A stretch of 64,000 nucleotides of DNA from Mycobacterium sp. JS623 (GTDB taxonomy: Bacteria; Actinomycetota; Actinomycetes; Mycobacteriales; Mycobacteriaceae), in NCBI RefSeq assembly GCF_000328565.1, contig NC_019966.1:4216001-4280000 (forward strand), given 5' to 3'. Position numbers and translations under genes: made by a program. The notes beneath the pieces were generated by a model, which saw only the letters and a list, made by a program, of their open reading frames with translations, did not search any database and was not told where the DNA came from. Of this stretch, positions 27,621 to 36,762 are shown in pieces. Each line of letters starts with the position of its first letter. Position 1 is the stretch's first letter.

Positions 27621-28829
27621 TTACTTATACCAATCACGACGACGACTGTCATCCACTCGGGCCGCCGTCCAGCGGATTCCATCAAGGTCGTTTGTGTGCC
27701 CATGTCCATCGACTGGAGGCGTTAGCGCCTTTCCGTACTCCGGGAACGCGAGAGCGCTCTTCGTCGGCTCTATGGTCGGCCACTGCTTACCCTGCTGGAT
27801 GATCGTCGCAGGGTCGGAACGCCTTGCCTCCCAACAACTCTTCATAGCTTCAGTAAGAGCCACAACCACTTTCGTCGTGGAAGCGCACAAGCCATCAAGC
27901 ACATCAACACTGCTTCGCATGATGAACGCGTCTAGCATGCTCGTCCCGGTTTCCCCCACTCCAAAGACCAGAGACTGAAGCTCGCTCCATTTCGGCTGTT
28001 TGTAGAAGGGCCAGACCATCTGATCATCGATGATGACGTTTAGCCGTTTAGCTGGCGAACGGTGCGTCATTGCATTGCGCGTGTGGCGCAGCCACGTAAG
28101 CCAGTCAGTTTCCCCGAAGCTCTGCCAGTCCTTTACCGCAGTCAACAGCTTGAGTTGCAGGTCACGTCCAGCTGTCCCTAGCGGCTCGACGCGCCCCTTG
28201 CCCAGGACGCTGGCTTTCGGTTTTTGGCTGTGGGCCTCGGTCGCAATGCTTTCAAGTGTTGTCCAGTAAACGTCGCCTGACACGTCGACCTCGAAACCAC
28301 CGACGATGATCACCGCCACAGCGAGTCGATCCAACGTCTGCATGAGGTGAAAAAAGCAAGATTCCGCAGATTGAATGATCCGCTGAGTGCGGCGCCGAGT
28401 TCGGTCACTGCTTGTATGCGCTTCGGCGAATCGCCGTGAGTTCTTCTGGCCTGCCTTCACGAATTCGCGCCAAAGCCTTTTCGCCGCATCCGTTTCGGCG
28501 TACGTCTGCTCTCTGTGTTCCTGCGCGGCGAACGATGCGGCCACTAGCGCCTCGGACGAGCCGAGGATGGATTGAAGCAGATAGTCCGCGAGCATGGTGA
28601 GCGTCTTCCAGTCACTATGACCAGACCACCACGCAAAAGCCCCATTCTCTTGGTCGAGTTCGCCGACAAGCTGGGCATAAAGCGAGTCGAGCAAGCTAGT
28701 TGCTGGCAGCGCCTGCCGCTCGTAGAGGTCTAGGCCGGGAGCATCCACTGCGAACCACCAATTGCGGCGCTTTTGTCGTTCCCCCATGCGTCGCGCCGCC
28801 GACACATGAGACGGCGGCAGGTCTGCCAT
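27621..28829 (-). CDS. Unknown 402-aa protein with HEPN-like RNAMTH motif
   Basis: Mostly helical by composition, no signal peptide or TM segment. Residues 247-256 read LRHTRNAMTH, which fits the RX4-6H active-site signature of HEPN domains with the typical polar residue after Arg251 and His256 as base; it follows a helix (AVKDWQSFGETDWLTW). HEPN proteins are often RNases in abortive infection or toxin systems, but no partner antitoxin or nucleotidyltransferase lies beside it. Less GC-rich third positions than the flanking lipid genes suggest acquisition. ATG at 28829 lacks a clear ribosome site. Assignment is a motif match only. Confidence 0.6.
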   Translation of the reverse strand: MADLPPSHVSAARRMGERQKRRNWWFAVDAPGLDLYERQALPATSLLDSLYAQLVGELDQENGAFAWWSGHSDWKTLTMLADYLLQSILGSSEALVAASFAAQEHREQTYAETDAAKRLWREFVKAGQKNSRRFAEAHTSSDRTRRRTQRIIQSAESCFFHLMQTLDRLAVAVIIVGGFEVDVSGDVYWTTLESIATEAHSQKPKASVLGKGRVEPLGTAGRDLQLKLLTAVKDWQSFGETDWLTWLRHTRNAMTHRSPAKRLNVIIDDQMVWPFYKQPKWSELQSLVFGVGETGTSMLDAFIMRSSVDVLDGLCASTTKVVVALTEAMKSCWEARRSDPATIIQQGKQWPTIEPTKSALAFPEYGKALTPPVDGHGHTNDLDGIRWTAARVDDSRRRDWYK

Positions 28830-28903
28830 CCGCGTCTTAGGCTAGACACGCAGTCATCATGATCACCCCCCTTCGTCGGTGACCGCCGATACCGTCTTCG
28901 TCC

Positions 28904-29092
28904 ATGAGCAATGCAGCGCCCTGGGCCTCGACCGCAGGCAACAAATTCCGCGACGTCGCACGGTCAACTGAGAACCCGACGACCCGGGCACTCGCCGAGG
29001 GGCTGACAGCCCTTACCGAATCGCTCCGAGAGCTCGACGCCAAACTAGAGACGATCGACCAGCAGTTGCGTGCAACTCAAGGAGGCAACTAA
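28904..29092 (+). CDS. Small helical protein (62 aa)
   Basis: ATG at 28904. Ends in a heptad-like helix (LTALTESLRELDAKLETIDQ) suggestive of a short coiled coil. No ribosome site is visible, so it may be leaderless. Its stop lies 2 bp before the next ATG, which carries AAGGAGG inside this gene's end, so the two are coupled. Function unknown. Confidence 0.5.
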   Translation: MSNAAPWASTAGNKFRDVARSTENPTTRALAEGLTALTESLRELDAKLETIDQQLRATQGGN

Positions 29093-29094
29093 CG

Positions 29095-29460
29095 ATGAAG
29101 ATCTTGACCGCCACGGCACAGGGCGCGGACCGTGAAGACGACTTCTGCAACGGTATCGAGGGCGAGATCGTCGTGCCCGCGATGGTGTGTGACAGCCCGA
29201 ACTGTGGATGCGACAGGTCTTTCAGCGGCCTCAATTCCCACACCGCGACCACAACCCTCATGGTCAGAGAGGTCGACCTGACGATTGACGACCTAGAAGA
29301 AGCTGCGATTGGCTGGGCGGAAGCCGGGGGCTGGGCGAAATTGATCACCGAGAATCCCGAACCGGACGACGGGCCTGACCCCGTACGCGCGTTTGCGCGT
29401 GACCTCGTGCAAGATTCCGCGGGTTTCGCAGCCGACTACGCCGAGGGCACGATTCTTATG
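29095..29460 (+). pseudogene. Truncated mycobacterial conserved protein (DUF7715-like)
   Basis: ATG at 29095 with AAGGAGG. Residues 1-120 follow a family I recognise from mycobacteria (MKILTATAQGADR, then CGCDRSFSGLNSHTATTT and a helical half ending in EGTIL). At about 29455 the family sequence stops and the frame runs 30 codons into DNA that encodes a PE-PPE domain end in another frame, so the last C-terminal residues have been replaced. Possibly non-functional. Confidence 0.55.
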
Positions 29461-30030
29461 TGCGGTACGACCGCGTCGCCGCCTACGTCACGCAGCGCGG
29501 CAAGACCACGTACGTCACCTACACCAGCAATGGGCTGCCGCTGACCAATCTCATCCGCGTTGTGCCAGTAGTCGGCAACGTCATCGCCGACCTCACCGAG
29601 CCGGTGCTGACCGCGATCGTGAATTCGGCCTACCCGAACGGCAATCCGATCCCAGCTGACCCGAGCAAGTACCAACCCGCCACACCGCTCTCGTCCCTGT
29701 CTCAGCTCACCACGACACTTCCGGGCGCCCTTCAGCAAGGGATCACCTCGACTACCGAGTCCACCTTGAAGACGGAAACGACGACCAAGCCGTCCGACAA
29801 GAAGAAGCTCGCGACCACCCAAGCCATCGGCGATACCAAGCCGTTGACTCAACGTGGTGCGCGACAGTGAAAAGGCTGAGCCGCAGACCAAGACCGAGGA
29901 AGTAACCCATACCTCGGATCCTGTAGTGACCGTTGACAAGTCGGCCAAGGACGAGCCGAAGGACACAACGCAGTCCCCCGACAAAGAGAGGCCGAACGCG
30001 GACAAGGACTCCGAAGCCGGGAAATCCTAA
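29460..30030 (+). pseudogene. PE-PPE domain protein, 3' remnant with frameshift
   Basis: Reads YDRVAAYVTQRGKTTYVTY, then LTNLIRVVPVVGNVIADLTEP and PADPSKYQPATPLSS, the C-terminal end of the PE-PPE alpha/beta-hydrolase domain (PF08237). The N-terminal part and PE/PPE domain are missing. A Thr/Lys-rich tail follows; at about 29850 the frame breaks (TGA at 29868-29870) and the tail continues in another frame (RDSEKAEPQTKTEEVTH...) to a TAA at 30028-30030. A decayed gene at a recombination junction. Confidence 0.7.
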
Positions 30031-30091
30031 CCATGGTGGTGAGCGCTGCCCGACCCGTGGGTGCAGCCAGGCCCAGGGACGAAACCCGGTG

Positions 30092-30769
30092 TTATTTAGG
30101 GAATTTCGACACGATCTTGTCGGCGATCTCGGCTGCCGATGTGACCGGAGCCTGCTGCCGCGGCTTGCAGGCCTGAATGTCGAGGATCACGTTCGCGGCG
30201 AGCTGAAGCACACGCTGGCACGACCGGACCTGGTCGCCGCTGGTCCGGGTGTACGGCAGCGCGAGCCGGGTGTCGGTCTTGGTCAGGTCGCCACTTCGCC
30301 AGCCGGGCAATGCCTGGCCGTTGAGTTGAATGTTCAGCGTGTGGTTGCTGCACTTCGACCATCGGTCCGTCGACTCGGTGAGGAACTGCCGCGCCCCATC
30401 GGCGGTGCGATACGACACGACCGATTGCACGACGAGGAAGTTCCAGTCGTCGATATCCGGCGCCCGAACCAGTTGTTGGCGCACCGATTTCCAGTGACTG
30501 GACTCGTAGATCGGCGCCTCGTTCACCTGCCAGACGCCTAGGCAGTTCAGGTTCGGCAGCAGGTTGCGATGATCACCCATCTGCGACACCGGCGTGTGCG
30601 CGGTCATGCCCGTCGTACCCATGATCGCGTCCAACTCGTCGGCAGTCGCGAGCGACGCGGTGAGCACGGTGTCGGGAACCAACTTCGTTTCCGACGCGCC
30701 CGAGGTGGCCCCACCGCAACCGGCAAGGACAAAGCTGAGCACGAACGCCCCAAAGACAAAGCGGTTCAC
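30092..30769 (-). CDS. Lipoprotein with PknH-C-like sensor domain
   Basis: 225 aa. Lipobox VLAGC at residues 14-18 with Cys18 as the lipidation site. The mature domain (LATADELDAIMGT..., CLGVWQVNEAPIYESSHW, VVSYRTADGARQFL, KCSNHTLNI, CQRVLQLAANVILDIQAC) matches the extracellular PknH_C fold with its Cys pairs, found as free lipoproteins in mycobacteria. Bound to the outer face of the plasma membrane; ligand unknown. Four bp from the next secreted protein gene, so probably co-transcribed. Confidence 0.85.
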   Translation of the reverse strand: MNRFVFGAFVLSFVLAGCGGATSGASETKLVPDTVLTASLATADELDAIMGTTGMTAHTPVSQMGDHRNLLPNLNCLGVWQVNEAPIYESSHWKSVRQQLVRAPDIDDWNFLVVQSVVSYRTADGARQFLTESTDRWSKCSNHTLNIQLNGQALPGWRSGDLTKTDTRLALPYTRTSGDQVRSCQRVLQLAANVILDIQACKPRQQAPVTSAAEIADKIVSKFPK

Positions 30770-30773
30770 TGAT

Positions 30774-31304
30774 TTACGCGTGCGTCCCGGCGTTGGCGCA
30801 AGCCTGCTGAACCAGCTCGGCTTGGGTGTTCATCTCGTTGGCGGTACTGTTCAGGCTGTCGCCGGGGATCCTCAGCCCCATCTTGACCAGCAGCTTGCTG
30901 GCGCCGAGCGACCAGAACCGCATCGGGTCTGCGATCGACGGATCCAGTCCCGGCGTCTGCGCCGCCTGCATGGCGACCGCGGCGGACTGCCGCAGCGCCG
31001 TACGACCGGTCGCATTGCTGCTGTCGACGGCTGGATCGGCGTAGTCGGATCCCTCGAAGCTGTCGGCGAAGTCACCGTAATAGCTCGCGGAGGTATCGAG
31101 CACCTGAGCGAAAGCTCCGCACGCCTGGACCGCGGGGGCAGTGGCCGCGTCCGAGGGGTCTGCGGCGGACACCTGAACCGGGCCAGCGCCCGATCCGTCG
31201 CCGCCGACGTCGTCGGCTAAGGCGGCGGGGGCGACGGTCAAACTGATGCCCAATGCGATTGCCGACGCAACAAAGGTGCGTTCACCTGCGTGCAATGCCT
31301 TCAA
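30774..31304 (-). CDS. Small secreted protein, unknown
   Basis: 176 aa from a TTG at 31304 preceded by GGAGG at 5 bp; the open frame extends upstream to 31391 without support. Signal peptide ends at about APAALADD. The mature part is acidic then helical with two Cys (VQACGAFAQ near the start, QQACANAG near the end) that may bridge. Resembles small exported mycobacterial proteins. First gene of a pair with the PknH-C lipoprotein. Confidence 0.7.
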   Translation of the reverse strand: MKALHAGERTFVASAIALGISLTVAPAALADDVGGDGSGAGPVQVSAADPSDAATAPAVQACGAFAQVLDTSASYYGDFADSFEGSDYADPAVDSSNATGRTALRQSAAVAMQAAQTPGLDPSIADPMRFWSLGASKLLVKMGLRIPGDSLNSTANEMNTQAELVQQACANAGTHA

Positions 31305-31710
31305 TGTTTCCTCCAAGGTAGTCGGTCCCGCAGGTCGGCCCGGTGTTTGCAATGACCCGCTGGCACGTGTTCCAGCGGCCAGCCGTACCAATGTCGACGA
31401 GCCCCGTCCGGTCTCGAGGGCGCTTCGTAACGCGCACTACGGTCGGCCGATCAGGTGTCCAAATGGTGAACTAACGACGAATGGAAGATATCTAGTTGCG
31501 GTCCATCGGCTTTCGTAACCCTGTGGAGAGCATTACGTCTGTCTGAGGTCCGGACAAGAGTGCATGTCACAAGACGCCGATTCGATGGAAACGTCACCCG
31601 AACTGTTTGCAGTGCGTTCACCGTTTGGAAACCCCACCATTAGAGGCTCCCTGGCGACAGATCCGTTACAGATCCGTTGTATTCCGACCACGAGAGGCGC
31701 CAATACAACT
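31305..31710. other. Divergent intergenic region upstream of secreted and MspA-like genes
   Basis: 406 bp between a minus-strand and a plus-strand gene. The plus frame is open from 31564, but its first 49 codons lack family character. Presumably holds both promoters; no clear box seen. Confidence 0.5.
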
Positions 31711-32400
31711 ATGTTGAACCGCTTTGCCATGCTGGCATCCGTCTGCGTCGCGATTCCGGTCGCGGCCGTCGCGCCCCTCGCGCACGCCGATCCGCCCCCG
31801 CCTCCGGATCCCGCGGTGCCGGTGAACGCCACTAACCCGCTTCCACCTGAAGGCGCCGTCCCCTCGGGGCCTCCCGGAGTGCTCGACACCCCGGACGGCT
31901 GGCACCTCGAGGTAGTCGGAAGCAATGAGACCCAGCTGCCGGTCGCTCCGCTGACCACCGCGATCTCATCGCGTGAGTACCTGGTGGCAGGCACGTTCAC
32001 CGGCAAGATCACTGGCGGCGGCAAGACCAAGCTGACCGGCGGATCGTTCGAAGCCGGCGAGCAGATCGGTTGCGGCATAATCTCCGACGAGACCGAGATC
32101 AACCCGGGTGCCAGCTTCACTCCCGGCATCGGCATACCGCTGGCGACCAACGATCCCGTCTTCGGTTTCGGCATCAGCCTCCAGGGCAAGGTCTACCTGA
32201 AGCCCGGCACGGTGACGACAGTCGCGATCGACAAGAAGAAGTTCAAGGGCACGACGACGCGCATCACGATCACCGGCGTGCGGATCAAGACCGACCAGTG
32301 CGCCGGCCAGTCGTTCATCCGCTCATACGCCACGTTGACGAGCTCGACCGACAACACCGATGACGTCATCACCTACCTCGGCGTCACCAAGGCCGTCTAA
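31711..32400 (+). CDS. MspA-family protein 1
   Basis: 229 aa from ATG at 31711 (MLNRFAML), with GAGAGG 13 bp upstream. Signal peptide to about LAHADP, a Pro-rich linker, then an MspA-type beta domain (SSREYLVAGTFTG..., FEAGEQIGCGI..., SFIRSYATLTSSTD...). MspA proteins make octameric outer-membrane pores for hydrophilic solutes; this branch lacks the long first segment of MspA and has two Cys (IGCGI, TDQCAGQS) that could bridge. Porin function is likely but not certain for short paralogs. Confidence 0.82.
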   Translation: MLNRFAMLASVCVAIPVAAVAPLAHADPPPPPDPAVPVNATNPLPPEGAVPSGPPGVLDTPDGWHLEVVGSNETQLPVAPLTTAISSREYLVAGTFTGKITGGGKTKLTGGSFEAGEQIGCGIISDETEINPGASFTPGIGIPLATNDPVFGFGISLQGKVYLKPGTVTTVAIDKKKFKGTTTRITITGVRIKTDQCAGQSFIRSYATLTSSTDNTDDVITYLGVTKAV

Positions 32401-32429
32401 TCCCCTGCGAACTCGAACGGAAGACAAAT

Positions 32430-33092
32430 ATGTTCAATCGTTTTGCCGCACTGGCCGCTTGCTCGCTGATCCCTCTGAGCGCCGCACCCGTTGCATTGGC
32501 CGACCCGCCGGCCGATGACCCCGGGCCGCCGCCGGACAACGGCGTCGTTGCCTCCGCGGAACCCGGAGTTGTAACCACACCCGATGGTTGGGTGCTGACA
32601 GTCACGGCCAAGGACGAGACTCAGCTGCCGGTAGCGCCCCTGACCACCGCCGTCTCGTCGCGCGAATACCTCGTCGGCGGCACATTCACCGGGACCGTCA
32701 CCGGCAAGGGCAAGACCAGCCTCAACGGTGGCACGCTCGAAGCCGGCTACCAGATCGGCTGCGGCATCGAGCTCGGTCAGGTTCGTCTCATCGGTCAGGT
32801 CGGCGTCAGCACCTCGGGATCGCGTTTCAGCGGCGGTCTGGTTCCGACGGGCCTCACGTTCCCGATCTCGGGCACGATCGAGATCCACCCGAAGCCGGGT
32901 ACGGTTTCCACTGTCACCGTGGACAAGAAGGACTACAAGTCCGCGCCGGTCCGCGTGACGCTCAAGGACACCCATATCAAGGTCGACGGCTGCGTCGGTC
33001 AGTCCTTCATCCGGTCGTACGCGACGCTGACCAGCTCTACGGCGGACACCGATGACATCGTCGCGTACTACGGCGTTACCAAAGCAGTCTGA
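32430..33092 (+). CDS. MspA-family protein 2
   Basis: 220 aa, 29 bp after its paralog. Same build: signal peptide to VALADP, Pro-rich linker, REYLVGGTFTGTVTGKGK, LEAGYQIGCGIELGQV, and an end (GQSFIRSYATLTSST, YGVTKAV) nearly identical to paralog 1. The middle differs most (VRLIGQVGVSTSG versus TEINPGASFTPG), the part that in MspA faces the pore and loops. A tandem duplication, transcribed together. Confidence 0.82.
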   Translation: MFNRFAALAACSLIPLSAAPVALADPPADDPGPPPDNGVVASAEPGVVTTPDGWVLTVTAKDETQLPVAPLTTAVSSREYLVGGTFTGTVTGKGKTSLNGGTLEAGYQIGCGIELGQVRLIGQVGVSTSGSRFSGGLVPTGLTFPISGTIEIHPKPGTVSTVTVDKKDYKSAPVRVTLKDTHIKVDGCVGQSFIRSYATLTSSTADTDDIVAYYGVTKAV

Positions 33093-33100
33093 CGCCGCGG

Positions 33101-33835
33101 ATGGGTCGGCATCGTAAGAACACACTGCACCGACGGCGAACTGCAGCCGCCAAAGCCACAACAGCTGGTCTCGCCATGCTCGGAGCGGCGGTCGCCTTCT
33201 CGGCGACCGCCGCGGCGGACCCTCCGCCGCCGGATCCGGTGCCGTTGCCTGTACCCGGCGAACCCGCCCCGCCGCCTCCGCCGGCCGGTCCGATCGTGCC
33301 GATGATCGGCGAACCGCTCGGCCCGGCTGGGTTCAATGTGCTCGCGCAAACCGGGCAGGATGGCGTGCCCGGCGCGCAGGGGGCACCGTCGACGACGATC
33401 GGCCTCGACCGGGATTCTGTTCTGGGCCAGAATCCACTGCCCTCCGTGCCGGGTCCGAACCCCGGCGTTGTTCCTAACCTCAACGTGTTCAACAACGCTT
33501 ACGGCGTCCAGCAGTACGAGCAACCGTCGGCACCCGGTAAGGGTGTGGAGTTCGGTGTGGCCCCCGGCGACGAGAACAACGACGTCAACCGCCGCCAGTG
33601 GTTCGGCAGGTACATCGACATGTACCGCGCAGGAATGCTCAAGGGTGGATTGCTGGGCCAGGTGCCGCAGGAACAGCTCGGTGAACCGCTGCCGGGAACT
33701 GCGCCTCCGCCGGGGACGAACATCCCGCCGGGGTTGGTGCAGTTCCAACCCGACCCGCCGCCACCGCCGGATGGCGCGGCTCCGCCACCTCCGGCGCCCG
33801 GTGCGCCACCGCTGCTGCCACCGCCACCGGGTTAA
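33101..33835 (+). CDS. Exported proline-rich protein in MspA operon
   Basis: 244 aa, ATG at 33101, 8 bp after the MspA-like gene. Basic start (MGRHRKNTLHRRR), signal peptide to about ATAAADPP, Pro-rich blocks at both ends, and a central conserved-looking part (NPLPSVPGPNPGVVPNLNV, NNDVNRRQWFGRYIDMYRAG). No enzyme motif. Position suggests a periplasmic or wall partner of the two MspA-like proteins; the role is inferred. Confidence 0.7.
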   Translation: MGRHRKNTLHRRRTAAAKATTAGLAMLGAAVAFSATAAADPPPPDPVPLPVPGEPAPPPPPAGPIVPMIGEPLGPAGFNVLAQTGQDGVPGAQGAPSTTIGLDRDSVLGQNPLPSVPGPNPGVVPNLNVFNNAYGVQQYEQPSAPGKGVEFGVAPGDENNDVNRRQWFGRYIDMYRAGMLKGGLLGQVPQEQLGEPLPGTAPPPGTNIPPGLVQFQPDPPPPPDGAAPPPPAPGAPPLLPPPPG

Positions 33836-34248
33836 GGAACTCGGCGACAACGGATCTGAACGGAACGGGACGATACCCACGAGGGTCTCGTCCCGTTCTG
33901 GTGCGCATCCGCGAGCGTGCATCCCAGTTTCGGCTGCACCGGGTAACCCGATGTCGTCGCGGCTGTAATTCTCGCGTTCGGCGACATTCCGTTGTCTGCT
34001 GAGCACGGATTCCTCACCGACGCAAGACAATCCCTGTGGCACCGCTTCACGCGTTGGGCGGATTACATCGCGGCAATCTCGCCAATCATTACCCTCAGTA
34101 CGAGCCCACTCAAATCACCGAATCGTCGACCTGATGCGCGAACTGCGCGCCACGAAGGCCCCCCAACATGTACGCGAGGAGGTCCCGTTCATCGCCGGCC
34201 CCAGTATCGGTCGACCAGCTGATCGCCAGACTGCCCTAGAGTCTCGAG
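33836..34248. other. Intergenic, terminator at left end
   Basis: 413 bp; beyond the hairpin at 33864-33897 I see no gene or repeat. Confidence 0.5.
33864..33897 (+). terminator. Terminator hairpin of the MspA-like operon
   Basis: AACGGGACGA (33864-33873) pairs with TCGTCCCGTT (33888-33897), with a further ACCC/GGGT stem in the loop. It lies 29 bp after the stop of the proline-rich gene. Confidence 0.75.
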
Positions 34249-34908
34249 CTAGGAAGCAGGTTCAGACATCTGGTTGCGCGTGGGAGCGATAACGCGCTCA
34301 GTGGTGATAGCTGTGAGGATGCCGTCCCACAGCCGAGAACGCGCGGCCAGCGCCGCACCGGCGGCCTGGCAGTGGACCGGAGCGGACGCGATCAAGCCCC
34401 ATGTGGCTGTGACGAACTCCGCCGCCGCACGCGGTACGCCGGCATCCTCCAGCGCGCACGGCACCGGCGCTTTGGCACGAATCAGATCGATGAAACGGTC
34501 GACGACAGAATGGTCGGCCCCGGCTTCAGCCATGCCGGCGACGTACCACTCGAAATGGCTGATATGACCGCGCTGGAACACGTCGCTTTCCTCTGCCAGC
34601 ACGATGTCGTTGATAAGGCGGCGGCTGCCGGCCGGCCCGGTGGGGACCCACGGCACTGTCACGCATGTCAGGTTGGATTGGAGGGACTTCAGCAGCGACA
34701 TAAAGTCCCACACCGCGAACACGTGATGCTCCATAAACGTGAGGATCGCCGCGCGGGTGTTGAGGCTGGCGTAGAGCGGATGGGTGATGACACGCCCACG
34801 GGGCGCCCGAACCGCCGCCAACAGATCGGCTCCCGGGTGTGTCCTTCCCCAGCCCTCCCACGACATAACCCGCCCCGTCTTCCTCCCCGACCCACACCAT
34901 TGCGGCAC
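34249..34908 (-). CDS. DUF3050 (heme oxygenase-like) protein, shortened
   Basis: 219 aa in the frame; the true start may be the ATG at 34866 (MSWEGWGR). Strong DUF3050 features: THPLYASLNT, FMEHHVFAVWDFMSLLKSLQ, RLINDIVLAEESD, SHFEWYVAGMAEAGA. After FVTATWGLI the text jumps from HCQAAGA to the family's last helix (LAARSRLWDGI), so a stretch of about 50-60 residues that normally includes FTFGRE and RHIELDGDEHGP-like motifs is missing in frame. These carry metal-ligand candidates, so the product may be inactive. Confidence 0.7.
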   Translation of the reverse strand: MPQWCGSGRKTGRVMSWEGWGRTHPGADLLAAVRAPRGRVITHPLYASLNTRAAILTFMEHHVFAVWDFMSLLKSLQSNLTCVTVPWVPTGPAGSRRLINDIVLAEESDVFQRGHISHFEWYVAGMAEAGADHSVVDRFIDLIRAKAPVPCALEDAGVPRAAAEFVTATWGLIASAPVHCQAAGAALAARSRLWDGILTAITTERVIAPTRNQMSEPAS

Positions 34909-35667
34909 CCGCAGCAGCGGCTTCGTTTCTGTTCACGAACGGGGCCGCCCGGAGGTTCAATACGCGCCGCGGCGGTCCCGCCGCCGCAATGGCAGCCAAA
35001 TCCGCGAGTTCTGGCATGCAGTGGCTTGATCAGCCGGGCGCCGATTGCCCGCTGCGGTTGCCGGCGGATGCAGCGGCAGAGCGCTTTTGGCGTGCGCGGC
35101 ACCCTTTGGCTAATCCCCGCGAATGACGACACGGTCAGTTAGCCGTTTCACGATGCAAATCAATTAACCGATTTCCGAACGCATTTCGAACGTAATCGGC
35201 GCGTCGAGGATCTACTCTCTGGTTCCGTTGCTGATCGCGGGGGTCTGACCCACCCGTGCCCGATGCGAGTCGGGCGTGGGTCGCTGGAGTTGGGCGGTGC
35301 TGCGTGACTGGGCGCGTCGTGCCGTGGCCCGGACTGCTGCCGCAAGGGTGACCCCTGCCCGTGTACACGCATTGCCCCGAGAGTTGGTTCAATGGAACGT
35401 GATTCAGCCATCCAAATCAACGCTGGCGAAAAGTTTCGGCGAGATATCGCGACGGACCGCCGGAAATCGCGCTGACGCTCACGGCGCCGTGGCTCCTTTG
35501 TGCCGCCACTTAAGGTACCTCGCAGGCCATATGACGTTGTGGCCAAGCTGCTCTCGGCGTTTGATACGCGTGTCAGAGGGTCCCGTTGGGGCAACGTCGG
35601 CTAACCGGTACCGACATCCTGGAGCTCTCTGTTATCAATTGCGCATCATCAGCGCTCACAACCGTCC
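34909..35667. other. Gene-poor stretch of 759 bp
   Basis: Only frames without support; a minus frame near 34840-35017 (LNLRAAPFVNRNEAAAAGAA) looks weakly protein-like and may be an old relic. No repeat or hairpin of note. Confidence 0.4.
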
Positions 35668-36759
35668 TCAAGCAGCCCTGGCCTCGACAACGCTGAGCGG
35701 GGATGCCGTTTCGATCACCCGCGTCAGCCGGAATCCGGCTTGGCTCAGTAGATCTCGGTATTCAGTTTCGTTGCGTTCACGGGCGCCCAGGTTCAGCAGC
35801 ATTTCCAGATCCACCCATTTGCCGGGGAATTCACGGTCGTGCTTGGGGATGACGAATTCGACCAGCAATACCGTGGCTTGGGGGCCGGTTGCCGCCCGAA
35901 CGTTGCGCAGGATTTGCAGCGCCTTCTCGTCGGGCCAGTCGTGGATGATGTTTTTGAGAAGGTAGGCGTCGCCGCCGCTGGGGACGCTGTCGAAGAACGA
36001 CCCCTCGGCGATCAGAACCCGGCCGGCGACGCCCTGCTCGCGCAACACACCCGAAGCGTTCGCAACCACCGACGGCAGGTCGTACAGGACACCGCGCGTA
36101 CCCGGCGCCGCCGCGAGGATGGCGGCCAGCAGAGGGCCATGCCCGCCTCCCACATCGACGATCGTGGGGTAGACGCCGAAGTCGTAGCCGGCGACGACGG
36201 CCGTATCCGTCATCTGCGAAACACTCGTCATGGTCTGGTTGAAGAGTTCGGCGAGCTCAGGCTGGTCGGCGAAATAGTCGAAGCTCGACCGGCCGCGCAA
36301 TGCCGGGACGACCGAATTCCCGGTACGCACAGCGTCGATCATCAGCGTCCAGCGTTCGCGTTGTTCCTTCGACCCGTAGAACCGCGCCGCCGATCTCGTC
36401 GACACCGGCGCGTCGGAACGCAGCGTGTCGGCCAGGGAGTTCAGCTGGTAGCGACCGTCGCGACGCCGACGGAAAATGCCGCGGCTAATCAACGCCCGCA
36501 GCAGCCGACTCAGGGCGTCCGCGTCGGCGTCCACCCGCGCGGCCAACTCGTCGATCGTCAACGGGCCACCCGCCAGGGCATCGGCGACACCGAGTTGCGC
36601 TGCCACTGTGATCGCTTGCGACGCCCAGGTGGCGGTGATCATCTCCATCATCGCCGCCGGTGGAGGGACCAGTCGTTGATGGATGCGATACAGGTGATGG
36701 CGCGTCCGCTCGACAACGCGGGCCAGCTTGACCGGTGGCACTTTGGCAGCCGTCGACAT
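35668..36759 (-). CDS. SAM-dependent O-methyltransferase (acetylserotonin/polyketide type)
   Basis: 363 aa. Class I O-methyltransferase with N-terminal dimerisation domain (residues 35-110, winged helix GPLTIDELAARVDAD), SAM-binding VDVGGGHG at 201-208, acidic DLPSVV after beta-2, and catalytic His273 in NIIHDWPDEKA. Family members methylate phenolic hydroxyls of aromatic polyketides and related metabolites. Last gene of a run, 3 bp after the monooxygenase. Substrate unknown. Confidence 0.9.
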   Translation of the reverse strand: MSTAAKVPPVKLARVVERTRHHLYRIHQRLVPPPAAMMEMITATWASQAITVAAQLGVADALAGGPLTIDELAARVDADADALSRLLRALISRGIFRRRRDGRYQLNSLADTLRSDAPVSTRSAARFYGSKEQRERWTLMIDAVRTGNSVVPALRGRSSFDYFADQPELAELFNQTMTSVSQMTDTAVVAGYDFGVYPTIVDVGGGHGPLLAAILAAAPGTRGVLYDLPSVVANASGVLREQGVAGRVLIAEGSFFDSVPSGGDAYLLKNIIHDWPDEKALQILRNVRAATGPQATVLLVEFVIPKHDREFPGKWVDLEMLLNLGARERNETEYRDLLSQAGFRLTRVIETASPLSVVEARAA

Positions 36760-36762
36760 CGC

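Noticed and set aside
26250..29455. Complete tRNA-Arg-targeted integrative island
   Set aside because: I could not find a direct repeat of the tRNA 3' end downstream and there is no integrase; only gene content and base use suggest acquisition.
29436..30005. 189-codon minus frame over the PE-PPE relic
   Set aside because: Low-complexity shadow of the Thr/Lys-rich tail on the other strand.
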